Assembly (NCBI RefSeq): GCF_004795255.1
Contig: NZ_SSBQ01000002.1
Location: 4,680,001-4,744,000 of the forward strand
Direction of reading: 5' to 3'
From: Streptomyces sp. RKND-216
Lineage (GTDB): Bacteria; Actinomycetota; Actinomycetes; Streptomycetales; Streptomycetaceae
DNA: 64,000 nt
The translations under genes and the position numbers were made by a program. The notes beneath the pieces are model-generated. The model saw only the letters and a program-made list of their open reading frames with translations, was not told the DNA's origin and searched no databases. Positions 48,513 to 56,837 of the stretch are shown here, in pieces; the first letter of the stretch is position 1; each line of letters begins with the position of its first letter.

Positions 48513-51095
48513 ATGAGCGCCGACGCCCTGCCCGCTGCGGCAGCCACCGCGGCCCCGGAACGACGCCGGTGCCGGGTCACCGTGCGCGGTGTGGTGCAGG
48601 GAGTCGGCTTCCGCCCCTTCGTGTACGCGCTCGCCACCGAACTCGGACTGCACGGCCACGTCGCCAACACCCCCGAGGGGGTCGTGGCCGAGGCCGAGGG
48701 GGCGGAGCGAGCCGTGACGGCGTTCCTCGAACGGCTCGCCACCGACGCACCCCCGCTCGCCCTGGTCGAGTCCGTCACCCCCGAACCGCTCCTCGCCACC
48801 GGCACCGGCGGCTCGGCCGGCTTCGCCATTCACGAGTCCCGCGGCGGCGCGGCGGCCCGTACCCTCGTCTCCCCCGACACCGCCACCTGCGCCGACTGCC
48901 TGGCCGAACTGTGCGACCCCGCCGACCGGCGGTACCGGCACCCCTTCCTCACCTGCACGCACTGCGGGCCGCGCTTCACCATCGTCACCGCGCTGCCCTA
49001 CGACCGGGCGCACACCACCATGGCCGGCTTCCCGATGTGCGCGGACTGCGCCCGCGAGTATGCCGACCCGGCCGATCGCCGCTTCCACGCCCAGCCGGTC
49101 GCCTGCCACGCCTGCGGTCCCCGGCTGCGCCTGTTGCTCCCCGCCGACGGCGGCGGAACCGGTGTCCCGGGCGGACCCGCCGCCCACGCCGAGCACACCG
49201 CCCACGCCGACCACACCCAGTACGACGGCGAGCCGGTCGCCCGCGCGCGGGAGCTGCTGGCCGCCGGGGCGATCGTCGCGGTCAAGGGCCTGGGCGGCTA
49301 CCACCTGGCCTGCGACGCCGCGAACCCCGAGGCCGTGCGGGCCCTGCGCCGTCGCAAGGCCCGCGGCGACAAGCCGTTCGCCCTGATGGCCCGCGAACTC
49401 GCCGACCTCGCGCCCCGCGTGCACCTCGGCACCGCCGAACGGGACCTGCTCACCGGCCCGGCCCGGCCCATCGTGCTGCTCCGCCGCCGCCCCGCCGCGC
49501 ACGTGCCCGCGGACGCGGTGCCGCTCGCCGACGCCGTCGCCCCCCGCAGCGCAGACCTGGGCGTGATGCTGCCCTACACGCCCGTGCACCATCTGCTGCT
49601 CGGGCTCCCCGGGGACCCGCCCGGTCCCCGGCTGCTGGTGATGACCAGCGGCAATCTCGGCGGCGAGCCCATCGTCACCGACGACGACGAGGCGCTGGAA
49701 CGGCTCGCGGGACTCGCCGACGCGTGGCTCGTCCACGACCGTCCCATCCACGTGCCGTGCGACGACTCCGTGCTGCGCGTGGTGGGTGGCGAGGCCCTGC
49801 CGGTGCGCCGCTCGCGCGGCCACGCACCGTTTCCCGTCACCCTGCCGTTCCCCGTACGCCCGGCCCTGGCCGTCGGCGGCGACCTGAAGAACACCTTCTG
49901 CCTCGGTCGCGGCCGACGCGCCTGGCTCTCGGCGCACATCGGCGACATGGACGACCTCGCGACCCTCACCGCCTTCACCGACGCCGAAGCGGCGCTGGAA
50001 GGGCTCACCGGCGTCACCCCGGAACTCCTCGCCGCCGACCGGCACCCCGGCTACCGCAGTACCGGCTGGGCCCGGCGCCACGCCGCAGGCCGGCCACTAC
50101 GGCGGGTCCAGCACCACCACGCGCACGTCGCCGCCGCGATGGCCGAAGCCGGGCACGACGGCACCCGCCCGGTGCTCGGCGTGGCCTTCGACGGCACCGG
50201 CTACGGCGACGACGGCGCCGTGTGGGGCGGCGAGTTCCTGCTCGCCGACTACGACGGTTACCGGCGCTTCGCACACCTGGGTTACGCCGCGCTGCCCGGC
50301 GGCGACGCGGCCGTGCGCCACACCCGCCGGATGGCGCTGTCCCACCTGCACGCCGCCGGGCTCCCGTGGGACCCCGCGCTGCCCCCGGCGGCGGCCTGCG
50401 CCCCCGACGAACTGCGCCTGCTGGCACGCCAGTTGGAGCGCGGCCTGCACTGCGTACCCACCTCCAGCATGGGTCGGCTGTTCGACGCGGTCTCCTCCCT
50501 CGCCGGGATCTGCCACCACGCCGGTTACGAGGCCCAGGCCGCCGTCGAACTCGAGGCTGCCGCCCACGCGCACCTGGGCGAACACGGCGCGGAAGACCCG
50601 GATTCCGCGCACGACGCGGACTTCGCGCTCCGGCGGCCCCCGGCAGGGCAGGACGGCCGGCCGAGAGACGACGGGCCGCTGATCGCCGACCCGGCGCCCG
50701 TGATCCGCGCGGTGGCGGACGCGGTGCGGCGCGGCGACCCGCCGGGCGCGATCGCCGCCCGCTTCCACGCCTGCGTCGCCCGCCTCGTGCGGCGCGTGTG
50801 CGCCGCCGCCCGCGACCGGCACGGCACGGACACCGTCGCCCTCAGCGGCGGCGTGTTCGCCAACGCGCTGCTCGCGCGCGACTGCGTGCAGGGACTGCGG
50901 GCGGACGGTTTCACCGTGCTGACCCACCGTCTCGTCCCCCCGAACGACGGCGGGCTGGCACTCGGCCAGTTGGTGCTCGCCGCCCGCGAGGACCCTGTGG
51001 GCCCGGCCGGGCCCCGCCCCGACGAAACCAGAGAGCGAGGAGGAGCCCATGTGTCTGGCGGTACCCGGCAGGGTGCTCACCATCGAGGAGCGTGA
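48513..51095 (+). CDS. hypF: HypF carbamoyltransferase
   Basis: 860 residues. The acylphosphatase-like domain (about 18-105) has VTVRGVVQGVGFRPFVYALA. The double zinc-finger region has CADC, CTHCGPRFTIV, CADCAREYADP and CHACGPRL. A YrdC-like domain (about 245-430) includes AVKGLGGYHLACDA and RRRKARGDKPFALMAR. The Kae1-like domain (about 440-840) has HHHAHVAAAMAEAG, GVAFDGTGYGDDG and ALSGGVFAN. With HypE it makes the cyanide ligands from carbamoyl phosphate. Its last 47 bases overlap hypC. Confidence 0.94.
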   Translation: MSADALPAAAATAAPERRRCRVTVRGVVQGVGFRPFVYALATELGLHGHVANTPEGVVAEAEGAERAVTAFLERLATDAPPLALVESVTPEPLLATGTGGSAGFAIHESRGGAAARTLVSPDTATCADCLAELCDPADRRYRHPFLTCTHCGPRFTIVTALPYDRAHTTMAGFPMCADCAREYADPADRRFHAQPVACHACGPRLRLLLPADGGGTGVPGGPAAHAEHTAHADHTQYDGEPVARARELLAAGAIVAVKGLGGYHLACDAANPEAVRALRRRKARGDKPFALMARELADLAPRVHLGTAERDLLTGPARPIVLLRRRPAAHVPADAVPLADAVAPRSADLGVMLPYTPVHHLLLGLPGDPPGPRLLVMTSGNLGGEPIVTDDDEALERLAGLADAWLVHDRPIHVPCDDSVLRVVGGEALPVRRSRGHAPFPVTLPFPVRPALAVGGDLKNTFCLGRGRRAWLSAHIGDMDDLATLTAFTDAEAALEGLTGVTPELLAADRHPGYRSTGWARRHAAGRPLRRVQHHHAHVAAAMAEAGHDGTRPVLGVAFDGTGYGDDGAVWGGEFLLADYDGYRRFAHLGYAALPGGDAAVRHTRRMALSHLHAAGLPWDPALPPAAACAPDELRLLARQLERGLHCVPTSSMGRLFDAVSSLAGICHHAGYEAQAAVELEAAAHAHLGEHGAEDPDSAHDADFALRRPPAGQDGRPRDDGPLIADPAPVIRAVADAVRRGDPPGAIAARFHACVARLVRRVCAAARDRHGTDTVALSGGVFANALLARDCVQGLRADGFTVLTHRLVPPNDGGLALGQLVLAAREDPVGPAGPRPDETRERGGAHVSGGTRQGAHHRGA

Positions 51096-51405
51096 CGGCA
51101 CCCGGATGGCCGAGGTCGACTTCGGCGGCGTGGTGAAGGAGGTGTGCCTGGAGTACGTGCCCGACCTCCGGGTCGGCGAGTACACCATCGTGCACGTCGG
51201 CTTCGCGCTCCAGCGGCTGGACGAGGAGTCTGCGCGGCAGACACTCGAACTCTTCGCCGGACTCGGTCTGCTGGAGGAGGAGTTCGGCGACGCCTGGCTG
51301 CAGGCGGCCGAAGAGAGCGGGCAGCCCGTACCGCACGCAGCGGAGGGGCCCGGCGGGGCAGCAGGCGTCCCCGCCGCCCAGGACACGGTGGAGGAGGCCC
51401 GGTGA
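51049..51405 (+). CDS. hypC: HypC Fe(CN)2CO chaperone
   Basis: 118 residues. The obligatory N-terminus M-C-L-A-V-P-G-R is present with the essential cysteine at position 2, followed by [20 protein letters not shown] and [25 protein letters not shown] site lies inside the end of hypF. The tail beyond residue 80 is longer than in E. coli HypC (90 residues). HypC binds HypD and carries the Fe ligand group to the large subunit. Confidence 0.94.
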   Translation: MCLAVPGRVLTIEERDGTRMAEVDFGGVVKEVCLEYVPDLRVGEYTIVHVGFALQRLDEESARQTLELFAGLGLLEEEFGDAWLQAAEESGQPVPHAAEGPGGAAGVPAAQDTVEEAR

Positions 51406-52535
51406 AATACATCGACGAGTTTCAGGACCCCGAGCTGGCGCGGCGCCTGCTGGACGGCATCCACGCCACCGTCACCCGGCCCTGGGCGCTCATGGAGGTC
51501 TGCGGCGGACAGACGCACACCATCATCCGGCACGGCATCGACCAGCTGCTGCCCGAGCAGGTACGCCTGATCCACGGGCCCGGCTGCCCGGTGTGCGTGA
51601 CCCCGCTGGAGGTCATCGACAAGGCGCTGGCCATCGCAGCCCGCCCCGGGGTGATCTTCTGCTCCTTCGGCGACATGCTTCGTGTCCCCGGCACCGACCG
51701 CGACCTGTTCCGGGTGCGCAGCGAGGGCGGCGACGTGCGCGTCGTCTACTCGCCGCTGGACGCGCTCCGCGTCGCGCAGGAGAACCCGGACCGTGAGGTG
51801 GTGTTCTTCGGGATCGGCTTCGAGACGACCGCCCCGCCCAACGCCATGACGGTGTACCAGGCCCGCAGGCTCGGCATCCGCAACTTCAGCCTGCTGGTCT
51901 CGCACGTCCGCGTCCCGCCCGCCATCGAGGCCATCATGACCTCGCCGGACTGCCAGGTGCAGGGCTTCCTCGCGGCCGGGCACGTGTGCAGCGTGATGGG
52001 CGTGGAGGAGTATCCGGAGCTGGCCGAACGCCACCGGGTGCCGATCGTCGTCACCGGCTTCGAGCCGCTGGACATCCTGGAGGGTGTCCGCCGCACCGTG
52101 CAGCAGCTCGAACGTGGCGAGCACACCGTCGACAACGCCTATGCCCGCGCCGTGCGCCCCGAGGGCAACCCGGCCGCGCGCGCCATGCTGGCGGACGTCT
52201 TCGAGGTCACCGACCGGGCCTGGCGCGGCATCGGCGTCATCCCCGACAGCGGCTGGCGGCTCTCCGAGCGCTACCGCGACTACGACGCCGAGGAGCGCTT
52301 CCCCGTCAGCGGCATCACCACCGCGGAGCCGGCCGCCTGCCGCAGCGGCGAGGTGCTCCAGGGCCTGCTCAAGCCGAACGAGTGCGAGGCGTTCGGCACC
52401 ACCTGCACGCCGCGCACGCCGCTCGGCGCCACGATGGTCTCCAGCGAGGGGGCCTGCGCCGCTTACTACCTCTACCGCCGCCTCGGCGGCCCCGTGAGCA
52501 CCACCACCGCGCAGGAGGCGACCACCGTTGGCTGA
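51402..52535 (+). CDS. hypD: HypD iron-sulfur scaffold
   Basis: 377 residues. Conserved motifs are [55 protein letters not shown], the hinge [13 protein letters not shown] and C-terminal cysteines near [20 protein letters not shown] that hold the 4Fe-4S cluster. HypD and HypC assemble Fe(CN)2CO. Start is GTG overlapping the hypC stop in GTGA. Confidence 0.94.
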   Translation: MKYIDEFQDPELARRLLDGIHATVTRPWALMEVCGGQTHTIIRHGIDQLLPEQVRLIHGPGCPVCVTPLEVIDKALAIAARPGVIFCSFGDMLRVPGTDRDLFRVRSEGGDVRVVYSPLDALRVAQENPDREVVFFGIGFETTAPPNAMTVYQARRLGIRNFSLLVSHVRVPPAIEAIMTSPDCQVQGFLAAGHVCSVMGVEEYPELAERHRVPIVVTGFEPLDILEGVRRTVQQLERGEHTVDNAYARAVRPEGNPAARAMLADVFEVTDRAWRGIGVIPDSGWRLSERYRDYDAEERFPVSGITTAEPAACRSGEVLQGLLKPNECEAFGTTCTPRTPLGATMVSSEGACAAYYLYRRLGGPVSTTTAQEATTVG

Positions 52536-53616
52536 GACCACTGCCGAACGCACCACCGGCCACCCGGCACCCGATTTCTCCGGCTGGACCTGCCCGGCGC
52601 CGCTGCGCGACCAGCCGCGCATCGTGATGGGCCACGGCGGCGGCGGCGCTCTGTCCGCCGAACTGGTCGAGCACGTCTTCGCCCCCGCCTTCGGCGGCGA
52701 GACGCTCGCCACGATGGCCGACTCCGCCGCCGTCACCCTCGGCGGCGCCCGTCTCGCCTTCTCCACCGACACCTTCGTGGTGCGCCCGCTGTTCTTCCCG
52801 GGCGGCTCCATCGGAGACCTGGCCGTCAACGGCACCGTCAACGACCTCGCCATGAGTGGCGCCCGCGCGGCGTACCTGTCCTGCGGCGTGGTGCTGGAGG
52901 AGGGCGTGGAGATGCCCGTCGTGGCCCGTGTCGCCGAGGCGATCGGCGCCGCCGCCCGGACGGCGGGAGTGGAGATCGTCACCGGGGACACCAAGGTCGT
53001 CGAGGCCGGCCACGGCGACGGCGTCTACCTGAACACCGCCGGCATCGGCCTGATCCCCGACGGCGTCGACATCCGCCCGCAGCGCGCCCGGCCCGGCGAC
53101 GTGGTGCTCGTCAGCGGGCAGATCGGCCTGCACGGCGTCGCGGTGCTCAGCCTGCGCGAAGGGCTGGAGTTCGACGTGCAGGTGGAGAGCGACTGCGCCC
53201 CGCTGGGCGGACTGGTCGAGGCGATGCTCGCCGTCACCCCCGACCTGCACGTGCTCCGCGACCCGACACGTGGGGGAGTGGCGGCGGCCCTCGGTGAGAT
53301 CGCCGCCGCGGCGGGTGTGGGCGTGGCCGTCGACGAGCGGCACCTGCCGGTCCCCGAGCCCGTCGCCGGAGCCTGCGCCATGCTCGGCCTGGACCCGCTG
53401 TACGTGGCGAACGAGGGCAAGCTGGTCGCCTTCGTGCCCCGCGACCACGCCGACGCGGTGCTGGAGGCGATGCGGGCCCACCCGCTGGGCGCAGACGCGG
53501 CCGTCATCGGCGCGTGCGTCGCCGACCACCCCGGAATGGTCGTCGCCCGCACCGGCCTGGGCGGTACCCGGGTCGTCGACCTGCCGCTCGGGGAGCAGCT
53601 GCCCCGCATCTGCTGA
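52528..53616 (+). CDS. hypE: HypE cyanide-forming dehydratase
   Basis: 362 residues. Start is TTG, placed by an AGGAGG site and by an 8-bp overlap with hypD. The N-terminus shows [20 protein letters not shown] and [20 protein letters not shown], the ATP-binding parts of the PurM fold. The protein ends PRIC, where the terminal cysteine accepts the carbamoyl group and is dehydrated to thiocyanate. It is the last gene of the operon. Confidence 0.95.
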   Translation: MAETTAERTTGHPAPDFSGWTCPAPLRDQPRIVMGHGGGGALSAELVEHVFAPAFGGETLATMADSAAVTLGGARLAFSTDTFVVRPLFFPGGSIGDLAVNGTVNDLAMSGARAAYLSCGVVLEEGVEMPVVARVAEAIGAAARTAGVEIVTGDTKVVEAGHGDGVYLNTAGIGLIPDGVDIRPQRARPGDVVLVSGQIGLHGVAVLSLREGLEFDVQVESDCAPLGGLVEAMLAVTPDLHVLRDPTRGGVAAALGEIAAAAGVGVAVDERHLPVPEPVAGACAMLGLDPLYVANEGKLVAFVPRDHADAVLEAMRAHPLGADAAVIGACVADHPGMVVARTGLGGTRVVDLPLGEQLPRIC

Positions 53617-53640
53617 CCGCACCGCCGCCCACTCATCGAC

Positions 53641-53687
53641 CCGCCGGCCCGCCTGCCCGTTCCGGGCGCGTGAGGGCGGGGCGGCGG
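53641..53687 (+). terminator. Hairpin at the end of the hyp operon
   Basis: CCGCCGGCCCGCC and GGCGGGGCGGCGG pair with a single mismatch across a 21-base loop, 25 bases after hypE. Confidence 0.5.
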
Positions 53688-53882
53688 GGTACCCGGCCCC
53701 GGTTCCCGACCCCGGCCCGCGCGGCGGGCGACCGACGAGGACGTCGAAGCCGGAGGTGAGAGGCCATGCAGGCTGCGGTGCGGCCCGGAAACCGGGACGT
53801 GAGGCCCAGAGACGGCGGGGCCCGGACGCCCGCGCCGATGCCGGAACGGTAGCGCCCCGGCTACCGCGGCGACGGGACGGAC

Positions 53883-54527
53883 GTGCGGGACGACGGCCGG
53901 GGCGGCAGGCGGAACCCGGAACGGATCTGGGGAGCCCTCAGCATCGTGACGGCCCTCATGGTCACCGGGTACTTCCTGCTGCCCCTCGACGCGTTCGGCT
54001 CCGAGCGCCCCGTGATCGGCTGGTCCGTCTTCGTCCTGCTCCTCACGCTGATCGCTGTGCTGCTGCTCAAGCAGATGCGGGACGTGCTGCTGGACCGCAT
54101 GGGCGTGCATCCGGGCTTCGTCATCCCGCTTCTGGTGGCACTCACGGTGCTTGCGTTCTCCGCGGCGTACTACACGCTGGCCAAGGAGCCCGGGCAGTTC
54201 CACGGACTGCGCACCCGGCTGGACGCGCTGTACTTCACGGTCGTCACCCTGGCGACGGTCGGCTACGGCGACATCCACCCGCGGGGACAGACGTCCCGCC
54301 TACTGGCGGTCATCCAGATCACGTACAACCTGGTCTTCCTCACCGCGGCCGCCACCACGCTGTCCCACCGCTTCCGGCGGCACGTCGGCCGCCACTGGGG
54401 CGGCCGGGGCGGCGGCGCGGTGCGGCCCGCCGACCGTGAGGGCCCCGATGGCCGGCCGGACACGGGCGGGCCCCATGACGCCGGACCGGACGGCGAGGAT
54501 GACGGCGGGCCGCCGCTGCGTCCCTAG
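53883..54527 (+). CDS. Two-helix potassium channel
   Basis: 214 residues. After two N-terminal helices (VTALMVTGYFLLPL and WSVFVLLLTLIAVLL) comes a K+-channel pore: ALTVLAFSAAYYTLA, the pore helix YFTVVTLATVGYGDIHP with the TVGYGD selectivity filter, and the inner helix VIQITYNLVFLTAAATTL. The C-terminal 50 residues are glycine- and aspartate-rich and disordered. No RCK or voltage-sensor domain is present. GTG start at 53883. Its end overlaps the convergent lyase gene by 4 bp. Confidence 0.9.
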   Translation: MRDDGRGGRRNPERIWGALSIVTALMVTGYFLLPLDAFGSERPVIGWSVFVLLLTLIAVLLLKQMRDVLLDRMGVHPGFVIPLLVALTVLAFSAAYYTLAKEPGQFHGLRTRLDALYFTVVTLATVGYGDIHPRGQTSRLLAVIQITYNLVFLTAAATTLSHRFRRHVGRHWGGRGGGAVRPADREGPDGRPDTGGPHDAGPDGEDDGGPPLRP

Positions 54528-55666
54528 TGAGTACTGCGAGGCGACCCGGCTCGCAAGAATCCGAGGAACTGCGCGGTGCCATCCGCGACGTCCTCCGCCG
54601 TCCACTCCAGCGCCGACGCCGACACCGTGACCTCCGTGTGCGAGAGGCCGGGCAGCAGACTTTCCTGCCAGATGCCGAACACCAGCGTCTTGGTCTCCTC
54701 CGCCTGCCGCAGCCCGGCTTCGTTCAGCACGTCCGCCGGGTACGGCAGCCACACCTGGAACTGGTGCGTGCACGGCGTCTGCGGATGCACGCGGAAGAAC
54801 GGCACCTCTGCCGCCAGCGCCTTGCGCAGCGCCGCGGCGACGGTCGCCGCGTGCGCGACGTACCCCGGGAGCCGCGGCAGCTCGTGGTCCAGCCCGTACA
54901 GCGCGGACAGCACCGCCGGCCACTGCTGGAACGGCAGCCCGCCGTACCGGTGCCGCCACGCCTTCGCCTCCGCGACCAGGTCGGCGGAGGCCGCCAGCGC
55001 GGCTCCCGAGACGCCACCCAGCGACTTGTAGAACGACACGTAGACGCTGTCCGCGAGGTCCGCGATCTCCGGCAGCGGCCGCCCGAAGTGGGGCGTGCAC
55101 TCCCAGAGCCGGGCGCCGTCGAAGTGCACCACCGCGTCGCGTTCCCGCGCGGCCGCCACGGTCGCCGTCAGCTCCTCCCACGACGGCAGCACGAACCCGG
55201 CGTCCCGCAGGGGCAGTTCCAGCATGAGCGTGCCGAACGGTTCCGCCAGGTCGCGCACTTCCGCCGCGTCCGGCAGCCGCTCCTCCCGCGTCGGGTGGAC
55301 CGTGCGCAGTCCGGCCACCGCGCCGAGGGCCCCGCCCTCGTGCACCTCCGGATGCGCGTGCGGGTGCAGGGCGACCGTGGCGTTGCCCGTGCGGCCCGCC
55401 CAGCAGCGCAGCGCCACCTGCTGCGCCATCGTCCCGGTGGGGAAGAACGCGGCGTCCTCGGTGCCCAGCAGCTCTGCGACGCGCTGCTCCAACCCCGCCA
55501 CGGGGCCGTCGCCGTACATGTCCGGTGGCCCGTCCAGGTCGTAGCTCTCCAGCCGCGTCAGCCGTTCGCGCATCGTCGGCCACCTGCCCGCCGACAGCAG
55601 CCGGTCGCAGCCGTTCACCGCCGCCGTCCGCCGCGCCCGCAGCGCCGCCCGCTCCTCGTCGGTCAT
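54524..55666 (-). CDS. Threonine-aldolase/beta-eliminating-lyase family PLP enzyme
   Basis: 380 residues, aminotransferase fold type I. Seen are DMYGDGPVAGLEQRVAELLG, FFPTGTMAQQVALRCWAGR, the aspartate of HFDGARLWE and the PLP lysine region SVYVSFYKSLGGVSGAALAA. This matches the low-specificity threonine aldolase group, which splits threonine to glycine and acetaldehyde. An unusual feature is the serine-tyrosine-lysine SFYKSLG in place of SKGLG-like sequences, common in the Streptomyces subgroup. Confidence 0.88.
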   Translation of the reverse strand: MTDEERAALRARRTAAVNGCDRLLSAGRWPTMRERLTRLESYDLDGPPDMYGDGPVAGLEQRVAELLGTEDAAFFPTGTMAQQVALRCWAGRTGNATVALHPHAHPEVHEGGALGAVAGLRTVHPTREERLPDAAEVRDLAEPFGTLMLELPLRDAGFVLPSWEELTATVAAARERDAVVHFDGARLWECTPHFGRPLPEIADLADSVYVSFYKSLGGVSGAALAASADLVAEAKAWRHRYGGLPFQQWPAVLSALYGLDHELPRLPGYVAHAATVAAALRKALAAEVPFFRVHPQTPCTHQFQVWLPYPADVLNEAGLRQAEETKTLVFGIWQESLLPGLSHTEVTVSASALEWTAEDVADGTAQFLGFLRAGSPRSTH

Positions 55667-55819
55667 CCGCCGATTCTCGCACCGGACGCGCCTGCGCGGG
55701 CCGATGGGAACCGGCCTCTGCAGTGGGTGTGCGGGCCGGGTGCCGGAACTGGCAGGATGAAGCCAGGGGCTCCGCTCGGCCCCACGCCACCATCCGCGTC
55801 CCTCGGGGGGTCCAGCGCC

Positions 55820-56341
55820 ATGTCCGATCCGCACCAGAACCCGTACCCGGAGCAGCAGCCCCCGGCCAGCGGCTACGGCTACCCCCAGCAGCCGAGCCCG
55901 CAGCCCGGCACCCCGCCGCCCTACGGCACGCAGCCGCCGTACGGCGCCGACCCGTACGGCCAGCAGTACGGCGGCCAACCGTACGGAGACCCGCAGTTCG
56001 GCCAGCAGTACGGTCAGCAGTTCGCCGGTCAGCCGGGCTACGGCTACCCCGGCCAGCCCGGTGCGATGCCCGTGCCCTACGGCTACGACCCGGCGGCGCC
56101 CTACGGCTACGACCCGTACGGGCGGCCCTACTCCGACAAGTCCCGCATCGTCGCGGGCGTGTTGACGCTGTTCGCCGGCGGCTTCGGCATCGGCCGGTTC
56201 TACACCGGCCACGTCGGCATCGCGCTCGCCCAGCTCTTCACCTGCGGCGGACTCGGCTTCTGGGCACTCATCGACGGCATCATCACGCTCACCAACAAGG
56301 ACGCGACCGACAGCGAGGGCCGGGTGCTGCGTGGCGGCTGA
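55820..56341 (+). CDS. TM2-domain membrane protein
   Basis: 173 residues. The first 105 are disordered, rich in Pro, Tyr, Gln and Gly with repeated PYG and QQYG. The TM2 domain follows: AGVLTLFAGGFGIGRFYTGH, then GIALAQLFTCGGLGFWALID and the polar DGIITLTNKD. The GIGRFYxGH loop between two helices is the family signature. Function unknown. The following DUF2752 gene overlaps it by 11 bp, so they are coupled. Confidence 0.9.
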   Translation: MSDPHQNPYPEQQPPASGYGYPQQPSPQPGTPPPYGTQPPYGADPYGQQYGGQPYGDPQFGQQYGQQFAGQPGYGYPGQPGAMPVPYGYDPAAPYGYDPYGRPYSDKSRIVAGVLTLFAGGFGIGRFYTGHVGIALAQLFTCGGLGFWALIDGIITLTNKDATDSEGRVLRGG

Positions 56342-56768
56342 CGGGGGCGCGGCGGCCGGTCGCGGCCTCGTCCGGCTCCGTGCGGCACTGCGCCACCCGC
56401 TGGCCCTGCCCGTCGGGCTGGCCGCGTTCGCCGCTGCCGGTGCCGCCTACCTGTACCGGACGAACCCGCACCAGCCCGGTCAGCTCCTGCCCCGCTGCCC
56501 CTTGGAGTGGGCGACGGGGCTGCTCTGCCCGGGCTGCGGCGGCACCCGCATGACGTACGACCTGCTGCACGGCGATCTCGTCGCCGCCTTCCACGACAAC
56601 GCGGCGATGCTGCTGCTCGGGCTGCCGGCCGCCGCGTACCTGTTCACGCGGATGCTGCGCGAGGGCCTGCGGGGCCGTCACTACCGCCCCGAGCCGACCC
56701 GTCTCGGCACGGCCGCGATCGTCGCGACGGCCCTGGTCTGGACGGTCGGACGCAACGTCGCCGGGTGA
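56331..56768 (+). CDS. DUF2752 membrane protein
   Basis: 145 residues with three helices. The conserved motif LEWATGLLCPGCGGTRMTYD (C-P-x-C-G-G-T-R) and LLHGDLVAAFHDNAAMLLLG are diagnostic for DUF2752. Such proteins often follow TM2 genes in actinomycetes, as here. Function unknown; the cysteines at a membrane interface could bind metal or be redox-active. Confidence 0.88.
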   Translation: MAADGGAAAGRGLVRLRAALRHPLALPVGLAAFAAAGAAYLYRTNPHQPGQLLPRCPLEWATGLLCPGCGGTRMTYDLLHGDLVAAFHDNAAMLLLGLPAAAYLFTRMLREGLRGRHYRPEPTRLGTAAIVATALVWTVGRNVAG

Positions 56769-56772
56769 CACG

Positions 56773-56816
56773 CCCGCGGGTGACACACCCGCGGGTGACA
56801 CCGGCCCGCGGGTGAC
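56773..56816. repeat. Three direct repeats of CCCGCGGGTGAC
   Basis: Copies at 56773, 56788 and 56805 lie between convergent genes. Each contains the palindrome CCCGCGGG, so neighbouring copies can pair in alternative hairpins. It probably acts as a terminator. Confidence 0.6.
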
Positions 56817-56837
56817 CGCGGGGGCGGCGACGACCCG

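Noticed and set aside
50097..52994. 965-codon minus-strand frame opposite hypF-hypC-hypD-hypE
   Set aside because: Antisense shadow of four clear hyp genes; the composition is typical of mirror frames.
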